Source of the DNA: Larus michahellis
Taxonomy: Eukaryota > Chordata > Aves > Charadriiformes > Laridae
DNA: 64,000 bases
NCBI RefSeq assembly: GCF_964199755.1
Contig: NC_133906.1
Coordinates: 13,241,378 to 13,305,377, forward strand
Reading direction: 5' to 3'
A program made the translations under genes and the position numbers. The notes below the pieces were generated by a model. It was not told the origin of the DNA and ran no database searches. It saw only the letters and a program-made list of their open reading frames with translations. Numbering within the stretch: the stretch's first letter is position 1; each line of letters starts with the position of its first letter. This document shows positions 52,151-64,000 of the stretch, piece by piece.

Positions 52151-55100
52151 GATAGCATGCTGTTGTCTGCTAAGAACAGAAGAGTTCTTAAAAATTATTT
52201 TATCTCAGCTGGTATTATTTCAGTGGTAAAAAGCATTCTTTCAAAGTTTAGAATATGTGGAATTACAGTGCCAAAACAGTTTTGTCATGTAACAGTGTGG
52301 CTTATTTGTGCTGTCTTCAGCAGGAGGGTTTTTAATCTTTCTAGAATTTACAGAATCTGAGCTACATAATTATTTCCTGCAAAAATCACAGGGGCAGTAA
52401 TTGCCTGGACCCTTCTTTTCCTGTTGTGCAAAGACCTGTTAATAGGATTCTTCTCTCAGAAAGAAAGGTCTCCGTAGCAGCATTTAATGTCAAGAATGAA
52501 GCAGTGTCAGGTAGAAACTGAATGTATTTCAATGCAGAAGCATATTCTAAAAAATTCCAGACTTAACTTTAGAGTGTTTGGTGTTTTGCAAAGTATTCTT
52601 GACGTGATGTATTTAAAAAGTAGAAACATCTCCAATTGGTATGCACTGATGTGTGAAAATTAATGAGAAAACAGCAAAATTAAAACTTGAAAAACAACTT
52701 GAGTGTGCATTTAGAAAATAGAAATCCAGGTTGAAAAAATTAGGGGAGAGAAAGAAAAGTATTTTCATGTGGTAGGGGGAGGGAATCATATAAGATTTTC
52801 CAGCCACTTACAAATGGTGAGAGACTATGCAAATGTATTTATTTATTAATTTGCCTGAGAGGGTTCTGGTATGCTCTGATACTGTCTCTTGTTTGGCCTT
52901 ATTAGTGCTAAGGTGCAAGTCCAAACATGCCAAGGGCCACATTCATACTCCCAGAGCTACTCGGGCCTGTCAGGGTCCCACTGGCTGCACGCACACCCCA
53001 GGGCAAACTGTGGAAACCACATCCAAGCATCCAGTGACAGAAACTTCAGGATGTGGCTGGAGAGGGGCTGGGGAATGGGCCACCGAGGTCCCCTGCCTGG
53101 CCAGCCCCGACACAGCCTCTCCAGCCCTGTCTCTGGCTCAGGGTGAAGGAGCGTAGCTGGTCCTTCTGCCTGCTACCAGGTGTTCGGTACTTTCAGTTTT
53201 AACCCACTCATTTCCTCATTCTGCCTTTGCCAGAGTTTTTCATCTGGGAATTTGCATTCCGGTTGGTTCCTTTGCCTAGAATTTTGGGCAGCTGGGGACA
53301 AAATGAATCCTGTATTTCTAAGAACAAGCTGAGGGAAGAAAAAGATGTCTTCCCTATTTTCAATGCTTCTGACCTGTCACTGAAGAACTCTTGTTTCCCA
53401 CGCTTTGGAGAAGGGAACTAAACTTTGTTTTGCATGAATTTGCATCAGGGATGTGCTTTTTGTTGTTCCCTCTGAAAATCTTCCCAAGTCTGGCCAATTA
53501 ACAAGTCTCTGAAAAATGTACATGCTTTGATTTTATATTTTTTTTTTAGTAATTTAAAATGTCTGAGGATTCTGTCCTCAACATGCTGGAATCTCCAAGA
53601 GCTTCCAGCCGTGGCTGGGCTGACTCTGTGCCAGTCCCAAAGCATAAATGAAGATACTGCCTTTGACCTGTGGCTTCAGATGATAAACCAGATTGTCACC
53701 ACTGTGGCTGGTTCCAGTTGGCCTTGGCCAGTTTGGAGCTAAGAGCTGGCACTGGCTGAGCCCTCTGGGGTGGCTTGACAGGAGACCTGCTGGCACGAAA
53801 CAGGGAAAATGGATTTGTAAAATAATTGAAGGGTGGGGCAGGCACAGAAGTGGAATAGGAGTGCTGCGAGTGTGTGTTTAACATAATTTTATATGTATAG
53901 AATTTTAATACCGAGTAAACAAAAAGCAAAGGAGAGGTGTGGAAAAGGAACTAATTGTAGTTAGTTCTTTGTTTATAATGTTTTCCTAATCTTAGTTATT
54001 AAAATGAAGTTTTAATTTCTTTAGAAGTTTTTTGCAAAGGAAAACTTGTGTTAGAAATATCATTGATATCAAATTTGACTATATCTCAAACTTTATGCTT
54101 TGAGAAGTTCCCTCTAATTTCTGCTACCTGGGTTTTCATCTCTTTGGTGTTGTGGTATCAGCTCGCTGGACAGCACAGCAGGTATCATCCAGAATACTGT
54201 GGACATCCACACCTCCACTGCTTGTGCTGGAAGTGTTGGCCAAGTGCAAGGCCGTGTGATTTCAGTGTCTTCAGGTGATTCCAGTAGCGGAGCGCTCCCC
54301 AGCTCAGGTGCTCGGTGTTCCCTGCCTATCACCCTGCTGTGTTTCAGCGCAGGTTTTTGCTCTTTTTTTTTTTTTTCAGTGTACCATTTGCACACTCCAA
54401 GGAGCGAGGGCAAATGTAAACTTCCTTTAAACAAGGGATTTATTTATCTCAAGTGTATGCAAAAGATTAATTGCTGTGCATATCTCCGGCGCATTCCTTT
54501 GGGTCTGACTTAGGTCTGATTCAAAACAGCAAAATCAATGTAAAGGTGCATTTACTTCAGTTGGCCTTGAAAAAGCTTTTTAAAGGATAACAACAGAACT
54601 TAATGTTGTGTCAAATTATGTCTGTCTTTAAAAATGAATAAATTTATTATAATCTGACAAGGGCACTTTCTGGTGACCTGGGAGATCCTTCACTATCAGG
54701 AGGAGGATGATTTTTATGGCTTAAGTGTTTTTAGTTTTTGGCATTGAACAATGCTGAGTGCTAAGGTGTGAGAATGAGCACCTGACAGTGGGACCTGGAG
54801 GTGAAATCGGTCATACCAATACTGAGGATGATGCTCCTGCTGATTCGGGGATTCCCTGTTCCTGTGGTTGTACAATGCATGTCAAGCCAGAATGGGAACC
54901 AGACGTTTAGAAAATTATGCCCAAATACAGTCTGTGCATCATCACAGATGACACAGAACTTATATTTTTTGCTCTGTGGGCATGCAGGGATGTAGACTAT
55001 GTGTCTCAGAATGAGATTTATAATTTTTTTCTTATGCGGTTTAACAGAGTGCTTGTACTTGCTCTCAGAGATATGCATCACTCTATAAATACAAGCATGG

Positions 55101-58100
55101 CCTGTGTTCCTGCCAGAGCAGCAGTTGGCTCAGGGAGGCTTTGGGTACGGGGTAAAACATGTGCTGCTTCTGCCTCCTGCCTGTATGTGAAGTGACCCGT
55201 GTGCTGGCGGAGTTAGCCTGGGGATCTTCCATCAGCCTCTTGCTGTCCCCAAAGACTTCTCGTGTCTGACACTGGGAGGACTCACAGAATAAATGAGGAA
55301 TGACAGAAGGTAGTCCAAGAATGAATACTTTTGGGCTACTGTGTAGGCATATGTAAAGTGTTTGAGCTTGGAAAATCTTCATAAAGTGAATGAATGTAAA
55401 TAATCAAATGAACTGATCATAAGCAACTGTAAGTTAACAGACTGTTTAAAAACATGGACTTGTCAACAATGACATGGTCAAATCAAAGGTAGGCCAATGA
55501 GATGCTTTCTCTCTCCTTCCTCTTTATTTTTTCCAGCTCACCCTCTTTTGACAGGCATTTTATTTGCCTTTTTCCCTGTCTTCTGTGATGTGATGAGCTT
55601 CCATCAGCCCTCGGAGATAAACAGTAACAGTCCTGAGGCTGCTTTAACCAGGCCTTAAGTATCCTGGAGTGAAGTCTGTCAGACTGAGACAATGTGTGGA
55701 CCTGTAATTTATTCTGCTTAGGAATCTGTACTTTCCCTGTTCAAGGGTGAGCTCATCCGCTGGGGTGGTAGTTTTCAGTAATGACCAAAATGACCAGCTT
55801 GTTTTTGGCTTTTTGAGCAAAGCCTCTAGCTTGCTTAGCAAGAATGTTCTTCCTTCTCACTAAGTTAAGAATACTTAATATTCCCTTGGTTTTATTAGTT
55901 TGATTTTATTTTGTGTCTTGAGCTTTGAGATTTTGTTCATTTCTCTTTTTGCCTGAGGAGCCCTTGTTCTGCTGGCTCTCGCCGTGTCTGTGTGCCTGGG
56001 CTGCAGCTCTTCCTTGTCGCTCTCTTACTTCCAAGCCCCAATCTCTTTGCCGGGCAAATCCAAACTCCCCTTGTTTCCCATCTGATCTTTGTCTTCATCC
56101 TCCTCCAAATGTGCATTTTTGGTTTTTTGGTGCCCCCCCCAATTACTTTCCTTTGTTGGCTCCTATTTCAACCCTCCTTCCTAGGACAGTTGTACCCATC
56201 GTTTTCCCTCTGGCCCACCAGTCCAGCCTCAACACGCTTTCCCTCTGCTATATTCCACCTGATTGTAACTCTTCTCTGAATTTGGCAATTCCTTTGCCCC
56301 ACCTGACTGACAGAAGCAGCACAGAGGCGCGAGCACAGCCGAAAGGAGCTCTGGTTTCACTAGCTGTGGGCCGTGCTGGGCTTCCAAAAGAAATTCCAAG
56401 AACAGCCTTGTAAGCTGTGGATGGACTGCATGGAAACTTAAATTCAGTAGAGACTTGATGTATTAATGCAAAGGGATTGTTCTGGGGTTTAAATTCAGTC
56501 CCAAATTTAGATTACTTAGATTTCACAGATAAATCAAACCCAAGTACTTGGTGCAATGGCTGTTCCTTGCCAGATTTTTAGTCTGAACTCTAAAGGACAA
56601 GAGCTACTGTTTCATAAAGGATTGCCAGATATTATTTTTTTTTAACCTTGATAAGACAATGTATTATCTTGAGACTTGTTCTGAAACAGCTGGAACACTT
56701 CATCTGACAATTTAAAAAAAGAACACCCAAACCCTATGACCACATCTCCACCTGGAATATTCCCATCAAATGGATAAACATCTGTCATAATAAGTACCCA
56801 CAGCAGGAAGCAGCACTGGTACACATAGGACCTTTCTAGAATACACAAACCTCTCTTTTTTTTTTTTATCCCAAATACGAAATGACATCTCTCCTCTTTG
56901 GGATTTTATTCTTGGTGCGGCATTCCATGTGTGGAGCTATATAAGATTATGTCTTGGATCTCTTCTGCACCTGTCCCTGTTACTAGACAGCCTTCTAGCT
57001 TTGAGAACAGGGAAGGAGGATGATCAGAATTTGAAAATAATATCTTTTTGCTATTCGTCTGTCAAGGAGTAATTATGCATCTTATAAACTTGCAGTCCTG
57101 GTTTGAAGTGAATGTTTCCTGTTAATTATTTTTTTATGATAATAATATAAATCAGCAAGGGTTTTTTCATTGTTTTTCTGAAAAAAGTTAGTCATATAAA
57201 ATTACAAATGAGTATTTATTTTAGATTCGTCAACAAACTTTCCATCAGTTGTAAAACAAATGATTGAGATAGTAAACATACTCTTTGAGCTGAGTTTTGT
57301 GATAATCTTAGAGCCTGTAAAATTTAAAGGCTTGACCCAAGGGTTGTTTGTACTTTTGTGACTAATCTGTAGACTGTAAAGCTGATCGCTGGGTTTTTAC
57401 CGTTCAATCTTTGAAATGGTCACGTCATGTTGCATATTTATTGCTTAAGTTGAATTTTGTGGTACCTACAATATCACAAGCCGTTTCTACAGGACCGTTT
57501 GTAGAAGGCTCAAGAGTGACTTTGTTGCATACCTCATACAGTAGAAATCCAAGCACTAGCAATGTAATGCTGCTTGTACGTTACTGACACTACCAGCGTT
57601 GTCCCGAGACATGACCAGTGTCTCAGTTCCCCAAACTGCCCCGTTCAGCTCTTCACCCAATCGAGCCTTTTAGGGGAACAGTATTCCCAGCACCACTAGG
57701 TCTGATTTAGGAGATTTATGCAAGCCCTAGGATGTGGTGCCCACCCCACTTCGGCACGCTCAGAACAGCAGCGATGTGATGATGGGATCTGGCAGAGCTG
57801 GAATTCTCTGCTCCCTCGACCACCGATTGCGCATCCCGAGCGGTAACAGCTTGGCTTGTGTTGGGAATGTGCGTTTGGTGGAGGCTGAAAGGAGGTCATC
57901 TGGGCTGATTCCCCATGACGGCTGTACGTGCATATTCCGCATTGCTGAGGGATTTAGACATTCAAGGGTCCTTCCAGCCTCAGATCGGATGAGCTCATAC
58001 CATTTGTGGTTTTGTTGAATCCAGACATCGTGTGGTCTTTCTGTGTATGGCAAGTGTGGAGTTTGCACCTGTCCCAGCCTCCCTCTGCTCGTTCCCTCAC

Positions 58101-61100
58101 CTGTCCCTGCTGCTGAAGACCATTTGTAGAAGAAGCTCTAAGGCAATTTAATTGTAAGATTGTAGGGGTAGGAGTGCTGTCCTCGCGGTCCCCTGCTTTA
58201 GCTACCTCCAGTGCTCTAGGAGACCTCAGGAGGAGTTAACTGCCCAAGGAAGCGTCCTGCTTTCAGGTGCGTTTTGCAGCCCTTGTGCAGTTATGCTGAT
58301 GACCATCTCGGCAGTTTGGTGGTTCTATGATGGTTTTGCCTGTCCTGAATACCTTGAAATAAAATGTTTGATTCTGTGTGGAATTGGAATGTTTTATGTG
58401 GCACAAAACAAAAGCTTGTACTTTTAAGGTTGTTTTTTTTTATAGACAAGCTGAAAAAGTGATTTTGATATGAACTGAAGCAATTCTTAACTGATTCAAA
58501 CTGAAAATATCTACGATGGGACAAAGCCAGAAAGCTGTTCCTGGCAGATCTCGGCTGGCAAGGTTCATGTCTTTGACGTTCTACTGGTGTGAAACTTTGA
58601 GTTTCTAGTCCCAGTCTCATGAGAATTCCCTGTGAACCCTTGACTAAAATAAGTGGTTTGACTGGAGGATATGACTCTCTCCATAAGCAGCATCTGTTCC
58701 TTGGGAAGCTCCAAGTGGCATTTCCCAGTGAGGGCTGAGGAGCCCCATGTATCGGGCAGATGCAGAACCATAACCAAGCTTAGAATTACCCGGGTGAGAG
58801 CGACACCAGGATGTACCAGTCCCTCCCTGCCATTCCTTTTGCACCAGCTGCTCTCCTTTTCCCTGTGGCACATCTCGCACACTAATGTAGAAGAGACACT
58901 TAAAATCCATATTAAGGCCCATGGTAAGTGGCACGGTTTTTAGAATTGCTTCTGTGGTATTTCAGAGGTGTCTTGGGGGGTGTTTCAGGAGGGTCAGTAG
59001 AACTTCTTGTAGCACTCTAAGGGAATGTGAGCTTGCATGCCTACCCTTGGGTCTCTCGGGCTTAAGAATCTGAGCCTATAACCTGAGCTGACCCCTGAAG
59101 TGCACCCACAAAGCTTGCCTGTTGCGTGATGATTTAACGCAGGAAATCTGGTCTGTCCGTAGAGCAGGGGGTTGCACAGTAGACTTGTTCTCTTTCCACT
59201 TTTGCCATTAACTGATTGCATGAATGCGGCTAAATCGTTGTGTAGCCCCAAGCCTGTCCATTGAATAACTTCTGTCAGCTCTTCATCTGAGAAATGTTGA
59301 GTTCAAAGGACCTTTATATATATTGCAAGTAACTTTGCCTATATTATATAAAACTGACTGGTAGAACAAGAAGGATTTGCTCATATTAAACAAAAAAGAA
59401 ATGCTTTCCAGGTTAGTGAGTTTTGTTAGTGAATTGTCAGTTGTTAGATGAGACTAACGGAATTTCCCATTGTGTACCTAGGAAAATTGCTTCTTTTAAT
59501 ATATAAAACCAGATATAAAAAGCAGAGATCATGTGTAGCATCTTGTTTATCCACTTATAGGAGTTTCCAGAGCAGACGCCTTCTGTGCTTCCTGTTTTCT
59601 GTTAATAACTTCTTACAACTCTAGCACACGAAAAACATCTTGAAGCTTGTTCCTGGGTTTTTTCCATAGTGAAGGCTCTCACAAAAGCTGTTGTGAAATT
59701 TCCATTGTGGATAGCTTGTAGAATAAGGTCCTTATTAGCAGAAAAGGTTCATAGAAAAGAAAATGTATGCTTCCTAAAATACTAATCTTAAATGTAAAAT
59801 GGCTCTCTGTTATTTTGTCATCCCAATGCCACCTGAAGTTCAGGGAGACTCCAGAATTTAAATGATTAACTGGTATTTCCAGACTGCTGGCCAAATGAGT
59901 GCTTACCAAATGTGAAGTTATGTGATTAATGAGCCAGGTTTGCTTGGAGACCTCCAAAACTCTTTTTAGTGTTTGATTATAAGAATAATATTGCTTTTAC
60001 TTGTGAAAATACATGTGCTCAAGTTGCCTTGTTGGACAGACTGATTTTTTTTTTTTTCAAAAGCTGCGTTCAAGAGACGTTAGTTCAGACCCTGCGGGTT
60101 TTATACATCTATAAGCTCCACTGCAGTAAACGCACGCATGTGAGAAAGAAATACCTGTTATCAGTCATTCTTCTGAACTGAACTTGCTTAATGCCCAGAC
60201 CTTCATGTTCCATATCTCTGTTGACTGTGTGTAATTTTGGCCTTTAAAAACCGCAAGCTGCTGGCCTAAGCGCTGGCAGAGTCTGTGGCTTCCTTCGCTG
60301 TACGTCGGTTTATCTGGGAGCGTGGCAGAGCCGCCCCGCGCTCTATCTGGAATTTAATCGCCTAGTGCTCCTTTTCTTTATGACATCTAATGGCTACATT
60401 ATTTATTTAGCCTCGCCATAACAAAGCCAGCATTGTACTTGTGTGTTGTGAGAGAAAGCAGAGAGCCTGACGCTGCCTTTGCCGTGTAACTGGATCGACA
60501 TACCACCAGAAGCCCTTGATATTTATTTATTTTTCTTAGTGCAGAAAGAGAGGAGCACATACCTGATGACAAAAGCAGGCAGCAGCTGGCATTTCTGCTC
60601 TTCAGCTGGACCCTTGTCCCCGGGGAGCCATAATGTCCCTCTCTTCTTACTTTCTCACATTTTACAATGCTTAAAAGGTAAACAAATAGATCACAGTCTC
60701 CTTGGGAGTTGTTTATTAGCATCCTGCACTGCTCTTTAATACTTAGATATGTGTGTGACTCCTGAACAAATTTTTTAAATGTAGTGACAAATCTCCTTTA
60801 AATATGAGTTTTATAATAGTCTGTGGAAAAAAAAAAGAGAACTTACAACTTCTGATGAGTGACACATTCCTGAAACAATGCCCTGTTTCTTTTTTTTTAA
60901 TGCCCTTTCATTTAGCCGGTTTAAAGGAAGAGTTTTGCCATTGATTTGGGTGGAATCAGTATCAGACTCAAAGCAGATCTCTGCTAAGCCTGTTTGCTGG
61001 GTACAGGTTTGTGCCGCGGGTACCGCACCCCCGAGGGTGCACCCTCTGCCAGTGGCTCAGGGGAGCACAGGTCAGAGGGACAAGCCCTAATTAACGCTTT

Positions 61101-64000
61101 TTGCAGTTCTTGCCCAGACTGTTGGATGTGGAAGGAAGCTCGGCAGAGCACTGACACCGCGAGCATGAAGTGACTGGGGATGAATTTCTGCGTTAGAGCA
61201 CGAGCTGCTGGGACGTGGCTGCCCTGCCCCGCTCCCCTCCTCTCCCACGGCGTCAGCTTGACGTTCACCCAGTTCCTCGGTGAGCTCTTTCAGCTCAATA
61301 AACCAGCAGAAAACCAAACACACACCCTGAACAGCTCCTGCCGGGTTAGCGAACCGAATCGACTCGGCAGAGCCCACAAACGCTGGGGCTGCAGTAAGGC
61401 CAGCGTGGGGATGGAGGAAGAAGTGGGCAGAGGAGGACAAAGGCAAATCTCGCCCCTTTCGGCAGCAGTTGGGATTCTGCTGCATTTCCATTTTAATGGC
61501 TTGAGTGGATTCCGCTCTGAGGCCCAGGGATGGCTGGGAATCTGCGAGCCACACAAAATGAAGTTCAGCTGGTTTGAGAAACTATGTTAAACAGTAAAAT
61601 TAAACCCACTCACCTGGGCTGGTGCAGCCCCTTGGTTCAGATGCTCAAATGTCCCCGTGTTGTGTGGTACAGCATATGCTATTCTCTGAAGATTTTTCTG
61701 TGGGTTCAAAGAGCTCAGGCACTGGTGGTGCAGCATTTAAATGTGCTTACAGCGTGGTTTCAGCTGGGAACTGTGTTCAGCTAAATATTGTTTTCTTTTT
61801 CTAATGAGGCTTTCAAATATGGTATGATTTGACCTCACGTCTGTAGGTGAGAACATTAAGTATTTTACCAGGGACAAATCCTGTAACCCTACTCAGTCAA
61901 AACTCCCAGGGAAGATGTACGTGAGTGAGAGCGTGGCTATGCTGTTGGGGGGCAGTGCCAATTTTAGGTAATTCTTGGCAGCCGTGCGTTCCCCAGCACG
62001 TGGCTGGCGGCTTCTGCTCCGCGCTGCAGCAGAAACCCGGGCTCCTCGCAGCTGCTTCCATTGCTGTGAACTGGGAAACCAGCCTTAAACGGAGCGCGAG
62101 CAAAGGAAGGTTCTGTAGGTTGCTTTGGCTGCGGAACATTTCGTATCCCATCAGGGACTGAAGGAACACGGGGACCTGTCTCTGATCCAGGGTACATCTG
62201 CATGACTTAGAACAATAGCACTGGCTTTGTGTTACCTTTCTTCTATACACTATTACTAAACAATTTACTAAATCATAGGAAATGCTAAAAAAATACTGGT
62301 TGTGTTTGCTGTAATGTTATGCAGAAGGATTAACTCCTGTAGGAGTTACTAGATTCTAGTGAAAAAGTAATGAATATAATCTATAATAGCCCTGTTGGAG
62401 TCCTGCCCTGCGAGCTGGTTTGGTTACTAGGTAGGGCAGCCACATCCGTGAAGTCTGGGATTGATGAGTTCTCTCAGGGATATTATTCTATTAGGCTGCT
62501 GTTACTTGGATGATTTTGGTGGGTAAACCCCAGGATTTTTATTTTTACTTTGCATCTGTGCCGCCGTTGACCTAGTTTTCGAAGCCAATAACCCCGAGCA
62601 GCCATCTGTATCCCAGCTGATGCCAAGTAATGAAAATAACATTGAAAGGTAATAGCCCAGTGGGCGATTGGAGGTTTTTATGGGTAGCATTTGCTGTTTG
62701 TGTTGCTTCCCCTGTCGGATTTCACTTCCCGACACCTCGTACCAAAGGCTAGGAAGGCAGATGTGCAGGGAGTAGCACTGTGGGGCCGGGAGGCTCCGAT
62801 CAGCCCACGGCTCTCTACCTGCGTGAGGCGGGTGAGGAATCCCAGGGTCGCTGTGGTTTTACTTCATCCTGCTGCATTAAGGGGCTCACCAGAGACTAAT
62901 TGGATGTATGTGGGGCTGTATGAAAAAAGACTGTCACAGCCACGAGAAATTATTTTAATATTGCGTGCTTATCTGATACCTCTACAGTTTGTCAGCACTT
63001 TTGTGATGTCGGTACTGTGCAATTAGGATGAAATGAGCAGTGACGGAATGTGAGGTGCCGATGAATGGTGAGCAGACGTCTCCCCTGGTTGTTGTTGATC
63101 GCTGGTGTTTTCTGTGTTTTATCCAGACTTATTGGTCCTTGCCCTCAGGAGCTGCACACAAGTGCAGAACACATCCTGGTGGTGTGCAGATTAAGCAGAA
63201 GATCTGGAAAATAACATTAAGAGGCAAGTTTTGGCCCGTAAACCTAATTTTCTACTTCCAAGCAGTTTTGTGCAGTGGCTGTGGCAGTGTTCAGAAATGA
63301 CAGGCAACCACTGACATCTTTATCATGAGCATTGTGAGATTTTACGCATCTCTGAAAGCATTAGTTGTAAAAATTCAAGGGATTCCCTGAAAGTCTTAAC
63401 TCTCCATTAAGAAATCCACTGTATATATCAATATTTCTGGCTGTGAAGAAGAGTTTGAAAACATAATGTAAATGCACTCTAAACGTTTAGGAACCCAAGG
63501 ACAGATAAAACGAACCTCAGCTCTGTTGTTTTTACAAAATCCTTTGATTGTTTTTACTCTTGGTTCTGTTTATTATTGTTACCATGGAAGTTTACAGGTA
63601 ACAAACCTAAGCGTGCATTTTCATGACTTGTAGATCTCCTGAGAATACTTTGGTTATGTCCTAGTGGTGATGAATGATGGCTGGTGTGCTTGTGCTGACC
63701 TGAGAGGAGGTTTTCTGCCTTGGGTCTATCGTATTCTCTGATTTTGATGCATTGTAGTGCTTTTTAATTGCCAAGAGCAGCTGTAAATTCTCTCATCCGG
63801 GGTCTCTCCATCCCATCCCATTCAGTCGTTATTAGTCATTAAACATAATACCGCATTTAAGTCGGGGCAGGGCTGTGGTTACCCTGTCTCTCAGGAGTGT
63901 GTTGTTCTGGCCGTCCCTCCTGCGCGGCTGTGCCGACGGGTGACTCCAATCCCAGCACGGAGCAAAGGGCAGTTACTCAGCCCAAAGCTACAGCGCTTCA
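52151..64000. other. Right part of the window: probable long intron or intergenic DNA
   Basis: About 11.8 kb without a recognised coding exon, RNA gene or clear transposon. Open frames (for example 55925-56413, 61180-61590) lack family resemblance and flanking splice logic. If the CpG island is a + strand first exon, this would be its first intron. Moderately GC-rich patches occur near 61000-61560 and 62700-62900. Confidence 0.5.

Noticed and set aside
51574-52158. 194-codon - strand frame in the CpG island
   Set aside because: Pro/Ala/Ser-rich translation typical of CpG islands; no recognisable domain.
55925-56413. 162-codon + strand frame
   Set aside because: Hydrophobic and Pro/Cys/Leu-rich composition from a C/T-rich stretch; no family match or splice context.

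Overview
The window looks like bird nuclear DNA. It carries split vertebrate genes with GT-AG introns, several CR1 LINE 3' ends (the typical avian repeat, recognisable by the 'ggaagggacc...' block and ATTCTATGAT-like tails), GC-rich promoters in AT-rich surroundings, and a gene set that sits together in vertebrates (AFF4-LEAP2-UQCRQ-GDF9, human 5q31). I worked by eye and by remembered protein families, so paralogue and species assignments were not confirmed by search. The bird order cannot be told.

Layout. 1-4743 is intron. 4744-29600 is the 3' two-thirds of AFF4 on the + strand: 16 coding exons (2436 nt, 811 codons plus stop, all phases consistent), stop at 24411-24413, and a 3' UTR of about 5.2 kb ending at an AATAAA at 29570. 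The first exons, including the P-TEFb- and ELL-binding parts, lie upstream of the window. LEAP2 (- strand, three coding exons, 32117-30525) is tail to tail with AFF4. UQCRQ (- strand, two coding exons, 37725-36462) follows; its intron is largely filled by CR1 sequence and its CpG-rich promoter carries a perfect 33-bp inverted repeat built of ETS/GABP-type motifs. GDF9 (- strand, two exons, 43926-40621) comes next, with a TATA box and an upstream E-box/NOBOX-type pair. From about 44.2 kb to the right edge no coding gene was recognised; the only strong signal is a CpG island at about 51.43-52.15 kb with a good splice donor, probably the first exon of a further + strand gene whose body lies mostly to the right.

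The four genes do unrelated jobs: transcription elongation scaffold (AFF4), secreted ghrelin-receptor antagonist/antimicrobial peptide (LEAP2), respiratory complex III subunit (UQCRQ), and oocyte TGF-beta family factor (GDF9). They share a neighbourhood, not a pathway. The most interesting points are the orientation of GDF9 (tandem with UQCRQ here, divergent from it in mammals as I recall), the palindromic UQCRQ promoter, an unannotated in-frame 21-nt candidate microexon in AFF4, and the orphan CpG island.
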